Under the pieces are notes generated by a model. It had not been told where the DNA came from, made no database searches, and saw only the letters and a program-made list of their open reading frames with translations. Shown here piece by piece: positions 11,140-23,400 of a DNA stretch of 64,000 bases. Each line of letters starts with the position of its first letter. Within the stretch, counting starts at the first letter, position 1. The stretch comes from Tamarix chinensis (taxonomy: Eukaryota; Streptophyta; Magnoliopsida; Caryophyllales; Tamaricaceae): the NCBI GenBank assembly GCA_030549775.1, contig CM060174.1, positions 4,779,391-4,843,390 on the forward strand, in the 5' to 3' direction. Both the position numbers and the translations under genes were made by a program.

Positions 11140-12560
11140 CATTTACCCCTTACTTATATAATTGTTAAGTCATCCCTTCCTTACTTGACAAATTACCATA
11201 TTACCCTCCTTGTTACATAATTACCAAGTTACCCCTTACTCGATTTAGGTTACCAAGTTATCTCTCATACTTATTAGGTCACTAATCCCTCTTCATAACT
11301 GTTACACTTAATATATTTTCCATTCGGTTGGTTAGATTACCCCTTTGCCCTTTTTCCTTTATTATAATTAATAAATTACCCTTGAGTCGGTCAAATTACC
11401 AAATTACCCTTCCTCATTATCCTAATTACCAAATTATCCCTTTATTTGGTTACTTACCAAACTACCCTTCTCCATTATCATAATTACCAAACTACCCTTC
11501 TCCATTATCAAAATTACCAAATTATCCTCTAGTTGGTTAAATTACCAAATTACCCCTTTTATATGATCATAATTACCAAACTACCCTTATCCATTATCAA
11601 ATTTACCAAATTACCCTTTATTTATTTAAATTACCAAACTACCCTTCTCTATTATCAAAATTACCAAATTACCCTCTAGCTGGTTAAATTACCAAATTAC
11701 CCTTTTATATGATCATAATTACCAAACTACCCTTCTCCATTATCAAATTTACCAAATTACCCTTTAGTTATTTAAATTACCAAATTAACCTTCTCTATTA
11801 TTAAAATTACCAAGTTACCCTCTAGTTGGTTAAATTACCAAGTTATCCTTTTATATGATTATAATTACCAAACTACCCTTCTCTATTATCAAATTTACCA
11901 AATTACCCTTTAGTTATTTAAATTACCAAATTGCCCTTCTCTATTATCATAATTACCAAGTTACTCCTTTCCAAGTTCCGCTTTACCCTTTTTATTTATA
12001 AAATTACCAATTTATCCTTTTACTTTTAAATTCACCATCTTACCCCCTTAACTTCCAAGATTTATCATAACACCCTTTCATTCACAAATTTACCACTTTG
12101 CCCCTTTAATTACAAATTACCATTTTATCCTTTAATTATAAAATTACCATTTTGACCTTTAATTATGAAATTACCATTTTTCCCTTTAGTTATAAAATTA
12201 CTAATTTACCCTTTATTCACAAAATTACCATTTTTCCTCTTTAATTACGAAATTACCATTTTTTCCTTTAATTACAAAATTACCATTTTGACCTTTAATT
12301 ATGAAATTACCATTTTCCCTTTAATTACAAAATTACTAATTTACCGTTTATTCACAAAATTACCATTTTGTCCCCTTACTTCCAAAATTACAATTTACCC
12401 CTTTTCATTTACAAATTTACCACTTTACCCTTTTTACTTCCAAAATTACCTTTTTATCCCTTACCTCCAAAATTACCAATTTACCCCTTTATCTTCCAAA
12501 GTTACCAATTTACCCTTTTCACTTACAAATTACCATTTTACCCCTATTTTACTCCACTTA
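11140..12560 (+). repeat. AATTACCAAATTACCC minisatellite with higher-order period
   Basis: A monomer of about 29 bp built on AATTACCAAATTACCCTT is repeated over 1.4 kb. Between about 11528 and 11950 a higher-order unit is visible: the marker TCTAG(T/C)TGGTTAAATTACC recurs at 11528, 11675 and 11821, spacing 146-147 bp, with the same series of monomer variants between. After about 12000 the monomers become simpler (ATTACCATTTT). Frames reading through it, such as 12165-12566, are artefacts. Confidence 0.85.
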
Positions 12561-13249
12561 TATTAAATTATCATTACCATGTGAATTACTAGCATTAATA
12601 CCCCATTCTTATTATCCAACTCCCCAACTATTATATTTAATATAATACTCATTAACACCCATATACATTAGGCCATATTCTTATATAAGATATATTACTA
12701 AAATACCCTTAAGGCTCGCAGAAATATTAACCATGCATTAACGATCACAATAGCATAATGGATAATAATTAACATTTCCATTAATAACCAACTCTTACCT
12801 TAGATAATATTTCCATACATAACATATAATCTATCATGCTTCTTTTCATCCAACATCACAAGAAACTACACATATGATATTAAACAACATATATTAAGCA
12901 TAATAACATATTAAAAATCCTAATGTGCTAACATACATTAATCCATGCGTTTAAATGGGATTTAACGGTTACCTTGATTCCCAAAAAAATGAACCTTATC
13001 GGTATTCCGGTTAAATGTTCTAGCTTTGATTATCAAAACCAATACCTACAAAGAATATCAAGATTTATTATATTATAAATAATAAAAATCTAATTATAAG
13101 ACTTTATAACGCTTAATTAAATAAATACTTGAACTAAAATATTATTATACCTTAAAATTATTACCCAACTAAATTAAGAAATGCAGTAACTCATGCTGCT
13201 CATGCAGCATGAGCTGCATGCAAAAGAATAGGGTAGAGGCTCAAAAATG

Positions 13250-14260
13250 GCATAAGGAGGAGGAGATAAAATCAATTTCGGGTTAGGGTTTTTAGGCTAA
13301 GAAAAAGGGTAGACGGGGGAAGATTTAGGGCAAGGGAAGGGTGCAGAAGTGGAGAGGGGGTGTAGGTGGTGGTTGGGGATGGGTTGAATGTGGCTAAGGG
13401 CGGCGGAGGCGGCGGAAAAGGACGGTGCAGGTTAGCTGTCGAGAACGAGAAGAATAAGAGAAAAAAGAAGAGGAGAGGAGGAAGGAGGCTGCGAGGTAGC
13501 TCGATGGGTGCTGTGATCATTCGGGGGTGAGGTAGAGGGTGGCAGGGGGTGGTGCAGGTGGCTGTTGAGGCGGCGGCAGCGACGAAGCAAAACAGGGAGG
13601 ATGAGGGAGGGAGGAGAAATGGAGAGAAAAGAAGGTCAGGCATGCATGGGGAGTTCGAAAAAAATGCAGAACGAGGCAGGGAAAGAGGAAGAAAAAGAAG
13701 AGGAAGAGAAGCGAGGGGATAGGGAGCTCGAGGGCGGCGATAGGGTGGTAGGAAAATGGGAGTTGCAGGGAGAGGGATAAGGGATATGGCAGGGCATGGG
13801 GGAAGGAAGAGAGGGATGGTGGGGCCGGGATGGTGCAGGAAAACGATGAGAGAGAGAGAGAGGTAGGGGAAGCAGTAGGGGGAGAGGGTTGCAGGTTGGG
13901 CGACGGAGATGGCGGGGTGGTTGGGATTTTTTCCAGGGAAAAAGGAAGAAGAAGAAAGAAAGAAGAAGAAGGGGAGAAGCTGGGGCGTGCAGGCCGACTG
14001 AAGGGGGAAAGAATGTGGGCCGACGGGGGAGAAGGGGAAAGAAAAGAAAAAAAAGGAGGCAGGTTGGGCTCGATGTGGGAGAGGGAGGGGAAGGGGAAGA
14101 GAGACAGGCCAACAACCCAATGCGCAGGAGGGGAAGGGGCAGGCCGAGCCAGCCGGCGGCTCAAGGAAAGAAAAAAAGGAGAAGAAAGAAAAGAGAAAAA
14201 GGAGAAAAAGGAGAAGAAAAGGGAAAAAGGAAAAAGAAAGGAGAAAATGGAATTAAATAA
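13250..14260 (+). other. GC-rich, purine-skewed segment of LTR-B
   Basis: The + strand is strongly purine rich (GGAGAGG, AAGAAGAAAG words) and ends at 14160-14255 in a polypurine tract, 320 bp before the right end. The skew produces a 282-codon proline/serine/leucine-rich frame on the minus strand (13272-14120) and several overlapping frames. None resembles a protein family, and they overlap in many frames, so I do not call a gene. Confidence 0.65.
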
Positions 14261-14576
14261 AATAAAATAATTTATAAAATAATAAAATATAATATTTTTG
14301 GGTAATAAATTTATTTAATAATTTAATTTAATATAATTAAAATATAAGGGTTTAAAAAGGATAATTTTAGTAAAATAATGGTTTGGAAAATTATTTAAAT
14401 AAAAAGGGTATGATAAAATAACAAAATATTTATTTTAATTTATTAAATATTTATACCCAATTTTATATACTCAAAAATCCATAAAATAATTAAATTAAAT
14501 AGATTTAAAGGCTAATTTATCCCAAATGAAATTTATTTATTAAATTATAGGCTTTTTAAAATTTTGGGGGATTACA

Positions 14577-16030
14577 AGTATCTATGGAGTTGGTTTTAGG
14601 TAAAAAAAAAATGTTTGGATAACATTCTAATTATATGATTGATTTCTAAATGTTAAAGATTCAGTAGCAAAATGAATGCAAGATTAACCTTACTTTTCTG
14701 GTTGATAACTGTGTGCAGTTTGGTAATCCTTGGTTAGCTTCTGGTCACTGGAACATTAATTCTGTATGGTGCTTCTTTAGTTATCCACGAATAAGTTTCC
14801 TCTCTTTATCATTTTTCTTCTATGATTTCATTAACTAGCTCAGTTAGCTCTCCTTTTTTGAAATTTATAGAAACACTTTGCTTTAGGTGGCTATGGTATT
14901 TTATAGATCAAAATCCCAAGTTTTGCTGTTTTTTTTCATCCCAATCTCATGATCTCATCTTAATTAGGCTGATCTTATTCGATGATGGATGGTGCCCATT
15001 TTCATTTTTTTTGATGTAGTGGTTTGAGGTTAAATCTTGATTTGATTCGATGCTATGTATAGATGACCCTACTTCACTGTTAGTTACCTTGTTAGGATTG
15101 CATGGCCTCTTGTTCTCCCCCCTTTATTTTTCCAATTCTAAATAATAATTGAAAAATAATAATAACCCTGATATTGCATTAGAGAGCATACATTTGGGGA
15201 AGGTGGAGAGAACAAAGATAAAAAGAAAATATCAAAAGTCTGAGCCTTGTGACAAAGGATAGAGTAATGTTTTACCTTTAAGTTCGTGACAGTTACAAGA
15301 AAATGGGGGGATGGGGAGAGGGATGAACACACAGATCTACAACATGGTGTTTATAATAAGACTAGTCCATTGATATACTTTTAAGGTTTTTTTTTGGTAT
15401 ATATAGGACACCTAATAAGTATATGTCCTTTACATACCTACCAATACCTATAAATGATAGCCGCTGCTTGGGCATCCTTATATGTCAGGGCCATTGATAC
15501 AGTATTGTAAATAATATATGTGAGCTAACTTGATGTGTACATCATAGCAAAAAAATTCTATGGTTTCTAATGACCATAATATGCAATTTTGCTTCAACTT
15601 ACATTTTTGATTATATGCTCTTTAGCTTGGTCCTTGTGGATATTCTCCTTGGAGGATTGTAGTAAATGTGCTAAATCTCTTAGTCGACATCTACAATTTT
15701 TTGTTCATCCTTTTTGTGCTGGTTGTTGGCCATGTTGTTTGGTATGTTCTTTATTTAATTCATCTTACAAGTTTATTTTCTATGTTGCTGACAGTCCTGG
15801 CATCATCCTATTGATTTTCGCTAGATCTAGTAGTCTTGTTCCTCTCAATTTTTTTAGTAGAGTAATAATTTAAGAATAGGTAAGTTGTAGGGTAAACTTA
15901 ATAATTATAGTATCAAATTGATTAATAAAGGGAAGACAATAATAATCATAATAATAATAACAACAATAATAAAAATGTCATTTTATATTTGTTTAGAACT
16001 AATGTCATGAGTTAATGTACTTATATGCAG
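14577..16030. other. Unassigned single-copy-looking DNA
   Basis: No gene or repeat recognised. The text is T-rich and intron-like, with short open frames that have no recognisable protein signature. A TAA/AATAAT run lies near 15940-15975. Confidence 0.4.
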
Positions 16031-16039
16031 CCATGACTC

Positions 16040-16845
16040 GTTTTCCATTGTCAAGGACAAAAAGAATTGAGAAATCAATACATGATATTATTATTAAGTT
16101 ATCTACTTGATGTATTAAAATCTATCAAAGAACCCGAGAGGATTATACATTTAGCTAAAAGAACTCTTGAGCAAGGAATTAAGAATGTGATGTATTTCTT
16201 AATTTTGATGTCAGTTGTATTGATCAATTTAGAATGATCAGGCATACATTCCATGTGTTGTGTGGGTTGCTTCGAAATGAAGGTGGTTTAAAAGAGTCTA
16301 AAAATATGTTAATTTAGGAAAGGGTTGCAATATTTTTAAACATACTAGCACATGATCAGAAGCATACAATGATTTTGAGAAGATTGAAAATATCCACCGA
16401 AACCATAAGTAGAAAATTTCACCAAGTGTTTAGAGCTGTCTTACGTTTACATATGGTGTTGATGAAAACTCCAGAACCAGTGCCAGAAAATTTTACAAAT
16501 GAAAGAGGGAAATGGTTTAGGGTAGAATTTAATCTTACTTTATTAATATATATTGGAATATGTGACTAGGTTTTTATATTGTTAATTAGTTATAATTTCG
16601 GTCCATCTTAAATAAATAGAACTGCCTAGGAGTATTAGATGGAGCATTTATCAAGGTTAGAGTACTGGATATGGACAAGCCAAAATATCAAACAAGAAAG
16701 AAAGAGTTGGCAACTAATGTTCTAGCTGCATGTTCCATCGACATGTAATTTACTTATATCTTACTAGGTTAGAAAGGTTCTGCCACAAATGATAGAATAT
16801 TGAGAGAATTTATTAGTAAAAGACATCCATCGGATACCATTTAGT
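16040..16845 (+). pseudogene. PIF/Harbinger (HARBI1-like) transposase pseudogene
   Basis: The translation of about 16205-16521 reads SCIDQFRMIRHTF, then LRNEGGLKES, ILAHDQKHTMI, ETISRKFHQVFRAVLRLH and PENFTNERGKWF, the standard order of plant HARBI1-like/PIF transposases. It continues after an intron with NCLGVLDGAFIKV, DKPKYQTRKKELATNV and SATNDRILREF. LDGA carries the first catalytic Asp of the DDE nuclease and NDR the second. In-frame stops (near 16315 and after CSIDM) and loss of the C-terminal third including the catalytic Glu show it is dead. A 98-bp intron with GT...AG ends (16522-16619) is still recognisable. It is separate from the downstream host gene. Confidence 0.85.
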
Positions 16846-17104
16846 AGGCTAGAAAACATAGATACTTGAAACTAGTTGCTCACTAAATTTCTTAAAAGCA
16901 TTCTCTAGAGGTGGAAGAATTTACCACAATTATGTCCCCAAACGACAAACTCAATGATGGATAATAAACCAAAAGGAGATGACTGATTCAGGCGAGCACA
17001 TGATGAACTAATATGGGTTTGAAATTATAATTAGAGGAGCCTTGATTCTTACGTTGATGAAGACTTTGTGTTTACTTGCGACCGTCGACAAATGAGTTTA
17101 AGAA

Positions 17105-17640
17105 GATGAAAATGTCTCTACCTTTCTAGTTTTTCAAAAAAATAACAATTTTTTTTAAAGTACAATGTTAGCAATAGTCGAACACGATAGGATCAAGAAG
17201 TTTAAGGCATGCTTGTTGTCGACTGAGCTACCTGACTAACTAATACTAATGTTCATCGTTTGATGTATATACAATACATACAAAAACCAAGGACCTTTTC
17301 GTTCGGATAACTTGTGGGGTGACAACACCACGCAACCCAAAGGCTGCCCCTATATATTATATATATATCGTATGTATAAATAAATAAAGGATTCTCTCAT
17401 CTATTCCTTCTATTTTGTTTTATTATCTTTATTTAAGATTTTTAATATTACAATAATAATATATTAATATTGTTGATATTATAAATACATAAATTTATTC
17501 TTAGAAGATGCTAGAAAAATAAAGTAAAATAAAATTAATCACAGTGAAAGGCCTATAAGATGAAAGTTAAGTTATAAAATTTGCTTAATTTATAAAAACA
17601 TATGACTATGTGAGAAAGATTAGTCAAAATAATGATACTT
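17105..17640. other. AT-rich spacer upstream of the DUF1218 gene
   Basis: No gene or transposon signature seen. It contains an alternating TA run near 17350-17370. Confidence 0.4.
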
Positions 17641-17820
17641 TATAATGGGCGCCGGGGCCAAAGGAAACGTTATAAGCCACTAGCGGGACCGACATTCGCC
17701 GATGACAATGGTCGAAGTGTTTAGTGTCTGAATGTAATTGCTGTTTCTCAAGTACATGTAAACCGAAGTTTCATGGCGTCGTGTATGAAACGCTCCTGTC
17801 AAAAAGTGCGATTGCCTTTT

Positions 17821-17879
17821 GTGGGCCCTGTTATAAAGCTTTTTACAGTCACTACTCACTAGTGTAGCGCGTTCACGTG
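17821..17879 (+). promoter_or_regulatory. Candidate core promoter of the DUF1218 gene
   Basis: GTGGGCCC (17821-17828) fits the TCP / site II consensus, TTATAAAG follows at about 17831 as a TATA-like box, and a G-box CACGTG in the palindrome TCACGTGA lies at 17873-17880. The start codon is at 18020, leaving room for a leader of about 150 bases. The motifs are read from sequence; their use is inference. Confidence 0.4.
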
Positions 17880-18019
17880 AAGCAGGGTCACTGCTTTTTC
17901 TCCGGGTACCTCCCGCTCCCAAGTCCCAACTCTTTCACTTCGCCTCCAGTTTCACACTGCGAAACTGAGCTGTAACCTCAAACTGCCATCTTCTTCGGTC
18001 AAGAGATATAGAGAAGAAA

Positions 18020-18121
18020 ATGAGAGAAGGAAGGGGTTCGAGTTTGGTGTATCTGCTAGTGGTGGCCCTCAGTTTGGTCGCTTTCGGATTCGCCATTGCA
18101 GCCGAACGCCGTCGCAGTCGC
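18020..18121 (+). CDS. DUF1218 gene, exon 1
   Basis: Encodes residues 1-34: a short basic start, a hydrophobic helix (LVYLLVVALSLVAFGFAIAA) and ERRRSR. The first ATG in the leader is used. The donor is CGC|GTACGT, phase 0; GTAACT four bases later is a weaker alternative that would break the frame. Confidence 0.88.
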
Positions 18122-20378
18122 GTACGTAACTCCACACTCTCTCTCTTCGGTTACTTTCTGCTGAGTTCGGCGCACATTTTCTTTTCTATTCTTGACGATT
18201 GTCGTCGTCGTCGGAGTGTTATTTTATTATATTTTATTGCTTTGTCTGAGTATGAAATTGCTCTTGTGATTGAGGTTTTGCAGTTAGATCTACTGCCTAT
18301 TCTGCTTCAAATTTCTGACTTCCAATTGCTTCCATATTTTTGCTGTTACTTTTCGTAAATGTTCATTTGTTTTGGTGTAACTGGTCTTCGAACTTTAATG
18401 CGTCTAATCCGGCTGTGTGATGGCTTCTATCGATTAATCTACAGTAGTACATAGCCGTCCCCTTCCCCCCTCTTAATAAAACACCTACTTTCTTGACGGA
18501 ATATTGCAGTTTCAGTGATTCTTGTATTGTATTTTATTTTAATATAAAGATTGAGGATTCATACCGTGTCATGCTAAATTTGACCTACGGATCACTCTCG
18601 TTTGTAGATATTCTTTCGCTTTTAAAGACCTGTGTATAATATGTTCATAGCTGCTGTTCTTTCTCTTATTTATGTGTTTATCGACCTTTAACTGCTGCCT
18701 GGGGAATGTCTCTCCAATGCTTTCTGAAATTTATGTTTGGAAGTCTCATGGTATTATGATCTTACTTGCAAATTATTCTATTTATTTCCATCGTCGATAA
18801 ACATCTTTGACTTGCAATTTTATGCTTCCTCTGACGATACAAGGCATTCTTGTGACGTATAATGTGGTTTTATGGTTGTGGGCTGCTTCTATCTCATATC
18901 ATAGCTAAGGTTTTTGGTTTCTTTTTTAGGACGTACCCTTTTTGTATAGTTATGGCGTTGTATGATCCGGTTTAGGCTTATTTTGGTTGGAGTTGAGATG
19001 TTTCAAGGAATTGTTAAAAAAAAAAAAAGAATTAAAATCTGTCAGTTAACAATTTCTTCTATTTTCATTATTGGTCTTATATTAGTCAAGTTTTCTTGTT
19101 CAGACTATGTGGTAGCATTTTTTTATGCTTAAAAAAGAAGCTTACTTGTTATGGAATTCAGCTTGTATCTAGCAATCCGTAGGAGCAGCACCTGTACAGT
19201 TGTAACGACATCATAATTGTGTCACTTGTTATGCTTAAGTACCATGCACTGACATGACTGAAATGTGACCATTAAAGCGGCCCTGTATTGTGGGCCTTAA
19301 GGCATTACCCTTGTCAAGAGGTCTGGAACTGAAAACCATTTGCAGGAAACATAGTAATACCCTAAGGCTTTTACTATGTCCTGCTGGAAAACTAGGGTGC
19401 ATGGTGTTGCAATCAGCTTACTTTGCAAGGTATATGTTGTTAAATTTCATGTTGTAGTTGGCACCTTACATTGGTAAAAGATAACAAGTGCGATTGGTTT
19501 AAATGATATTTGAGTGGAGACATACTGGCTGTAATTCATGATTAGATGGGTTTTGACACACTCCTAGCCTACACAAAGTTTGGATACCTAGGTTTGAGAG
19601 TTGCAAATAGGTTGGAGGAAGCAGATAGAGTGAGTGTTTGAAAAGGAGCTGGGGCTGTATGGCTTATTTATTTATATTGGGCTTGACGACTTTGATGAGG
19701 TGTTGCAAATGCCTCCAAGGCATACACACCTTACTATGATTAGCTATTTTGTGGATTTATTTTCATTTAAAATATTCTAGAAAGCTACATCTCATGTTAA
19801 GAAGGAAAGGGTAGGGAAAAAAGGTCATATGAAGACTACTAGACATAATTTTGAATGGGAAAAGAAAGAAAGATATTTATTGCATAGGACACTTTAATTA
19901 GTTATTTTTAGGTTTTATTTTCATAAATGAGAAACTAAATCTCATGTTGTGAAGGAAAGAGAGGAGGAAAAAGGGTCATGGCTCATGAGAAGAAAAAGAA
20001 AAGGAAAATATTTACTGCAAAGAGGGAAAGAAAATTTAACATATTTTTTGGAAGGTCAAAAGCATTATCGTACTAGGCATTTTTGCGCCTCACTTCGCCT
20101 AGACACATGTATTCGGCTTGCACTTAGCGCCTAAGCTCTAGGAACCCATTGCCTAGGTGCAGTTTAGGCCCTTTTAAACATTGATTAGAGGAATATAGGC
20201 ATGAGGGAGTAGATGTCTAGGGACTCAATAGCAATAGGGAATAAATGGTGGGTTGAATTTAATGGATGGCACATGATTTGAGAAATTGTATCTTTTTTGA
20301 TGCAATGCATAGAAGTTGACACATCCCATCTATAGAGAGAGAACTTTAGAGGTAGAAGTCTTAAGAAGGGTGGAGTTA

Positions 20379-20416
<38 letters not shown>

Positions 20417-23400
20417 GGTTCAAATCTTTCTATATTTGGCTACCCTATAGCTCTTACTACTCAAGGTTCAAGCTAGGCAAGACAACATGTCGAGAGAGAG
20501 ATATGATAGTAGTTTCTCATTGCTTGTAGATTTGATATGATGATTTCATGTCTTCATGGTTCCCTTATATCGAGGACAATTTTTCTATCTTTGTATTTGA
20601 ACACTTGTTAGTCTCTACTTTATTTCTTTGGGACTTATGACAAAGGATACCACTTTGTGAGTATATTCAAAGGAGACTAAATCCATGACCAACTATCATT
20701 TTATTTCTAAGGATAATAACAACTATTCACCATCCTTTCTTAATAAAATTAAGTGACTTTGTGGCCGATAACGATTGAGTCCAAATCCATCATCTAATTC
20801 GTCTACTTTGACCATTGTATCATGCATTGACCTTTCTATGAGCCAATTCTTTTTCCTTTTCGGTTATTCATGTTGACTGCATTCGTGTTTGCAAGGTCAT
20901 TAGGCTTTTTCCATAGTTGGTGCAAATGTGAATAGTATGATTGGAGACTAAAGTAGATGACAAAAAAATATCCCTTTCTTTTACTAATATATAAACCCAT
21001 CAATAAGATTTCAAGATCCTCCCAAACAGGTGTCTCTGTCAACTCCACAAGCTACTAGTTATGGAATTCATTAAGAGCCTATGGAGGAAGGTGAGTGTAA
21101 TACCCCTATTTTTCACTATAAAAAAATTTCATTGTTTAAAACATTGTGGAAGTATAAATACTTTAACACTCTTATAGAAAAACGAGGTGCTACTGTCGTA
21201 CCTAAAATAAGATAGTCGTTTCACTGCCTACCTCATGTTAGATACGAGACTAAGTATCCAACCAACCAAACATTAGAAAAAATTAGAGTGCACGAGAAAA
21301 CACTTAAAGACATGAAAGTAAAGGTTTACAACCCAGAGCTAAGTAAGCCTAAAATCTGTATAAAATACATTAGAAGAAAAACATCAACCAAAGGAAATCA
21401 ATTTCAAGGGAGGATGCCTTGGTCATTCAAGGACTGCAAAACAATGTTTCTAAAAATGCCTATGCTCAAATAACCTAACTATGTTGAAGAAGATGATAGA
21501 CTACTCAATAACCGTCATTGTAAACTTGCATAAAGCCTCCTACTTGTGGGATTGGGTTGGGGATTGCAAAACAACCCCACTAGCATGCATACATACTGAA
21601 CATATAATGAGATATCGGTATCGGCCGATATTTATCGGATTTTGGGTCAGCCGATATATGAAATTGGCAATACGCGATGGATTTAGAATTTTACGTATTT
21701 ATCGGCGATATATTGGTTATATACCGATATTTGCCGATATTTTACCGATATTTACTGGTATTTGCTAATATTTATTGTGAAAAAAAAATCACGCCGTGAC
21801 AACTGCAACATATAAAATATCATTCGTGATGCTTCGATACTGCAAACGCAACCGCAACTACGATTTTATTGCTTGATACTGAGCAAACCAATCAACCACT
21901 AATGAAGACCCAGTTATAAGCGAGATCCACACATGTTCATGATAAGACATACCAAATAGTACATGTAATACTCTTACTATGTCATTCCTGTACTATCCCA
22001 CAAGATCATACAGGACATATTTGGATCCATCAAACATGCTCGATCATAATCATATAGTCATACAGGGATATACAAGTTATATTATATATATCATATTCTT
22101 GAAGAAACATGATTCACTTAGATTATCCACACAACAGTGTGTAGGTTGTATGTCATAGAGTAATTTGCATGTACATATACATATGCGACTCGTTAATCAT
22201 GGATCCTCATAGTAAGTGGATTATGTTTATACTTAAATTAAATCATTCGATAATTCATGGAAACATGCTTGAACAACATAATCATGCCATAACAAAGCTT
22301 TCAAGGGAAGTATAATAGCACATGTTGTTTACACGTATATATATACCACGATAGATATGCCGCATTATGCATTCAAAGTAGAACTTTGAAGGATATGACA
22401 TTTGAGGTAGGTAGTTACACGATAAGCTTAGAACCAACCTGTTGGTTGAAGTAATAATTACAGGAGCAAATGAATAGGATTATTTAATAATTCATAACTT
22501 AAGTAATGCATGTGTTCATTAATACTCATGGGACAAAACTAGGTATCATGTCAGTGAAATAACTATATCAAGATCGAGTATAAAATAAGACAAGGCCAAA
22601 TCATTTTTAGGATTCATTTTGGTTATTATCTTGTGTTAGTTGAACATAGAACTTTATTCCAGTTTATTGAGCAATAGGTGGAATCATTATCCATAATCTC
22701 CCAATATCCATGGAAGTCTAACCCAATAAATGGGCATAAAATCTGATTGAAGCTAAGATAACCTGGTGGATATAAGTCTAGTTGACGCCAAAGTAATTAG
22801 TGGACATAAGTCTGGCCAAAGCCAAAGTAACTCTCTTGTGGTGACTTGATCCTTCAGTATGGATATCCTTAGTACATCATCAGTGTTTAGGGTAGAAAAG
22901 ACGTCGGGATCAACGAGGATCCTGTCCGAAGGCAGAAAAACCCTCGATAGCTAATCGAGGATCAAGTAACCCAGCCCCATAATAATGCTCTTTTACTTTA
23001 AATGAATAATATCTTATTGGTTGAAGCCAAAGTAAACAGCGGACATAAGTCTGGCCAAGGCCAAAGTAACTCTCCTGTGGTGACTAGATCCTTTAGTATC
23101 GATATCCTTAGTACATCATCAGTGTCTAAGGTGGAAAAGACGCCGGGATCAACGAGGATCCTGCCCAAAGGCATCCGAAGGCGAAACTCTCAAAGGCGGA
23201 CTAACCCCTGATAGTTAATCGAGGAGCGGGTAATCCAGCCCCATAATAATGCTCTTCTACTTTAAATGAATAATATCTTATTGGATGAAGATTTCATAAC
23301 ACACCAAGGTCCATAAATAATATCATACTAAGTAACAAGCATTACTTTATCAATTTTGCTAAAAGGTGCAATTATACAATCTTAATATCAACCATAAATG

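Larger units (their letters stand above)
9431..14576 (+). mobile_element. LTR-B, 5.15-kb solo-LTR-like element
   Basis: Starts TGTAACACTCCTAAAATTTAC and ends TTTTGGGGGATTACA, with an exact 5-bp flanking duplication AGTAT (9426-9430 and 14577-14581). The first 1.1 kb matches LTR-A in order: ACTTAGTACC, AGTGCTAAGGCTA, CCGGTGGACCGG units and the ACTTACA/TGTAAGT hairpin. The middle differs from LTR-A, with a 29-bp minisatellite instead of the AAT tract. A GC-rich segment with a purine tail and an AT-rich right end follow. No coding capacity. It is the cleanest copy for defining the family. Confidence 0.9.

Noticed and set aside
12165..12592. 133- and 74-codon frames rich in Phe, Leu and Tyr
   Set aside because: They read through the ATTACCATTTT minisatellite of LTR-B in two frames.
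13272..14164. 282- and 215-codon proline/serine-rich frames on the minus strand
   Set aside because: The + strand is purine skewed, which keeps several overlapping minus-strand frames open. The segment is the GC-rich zone of LTR-B, with equivalents in LTR-A and LTR-I that do not keep the reading frame.
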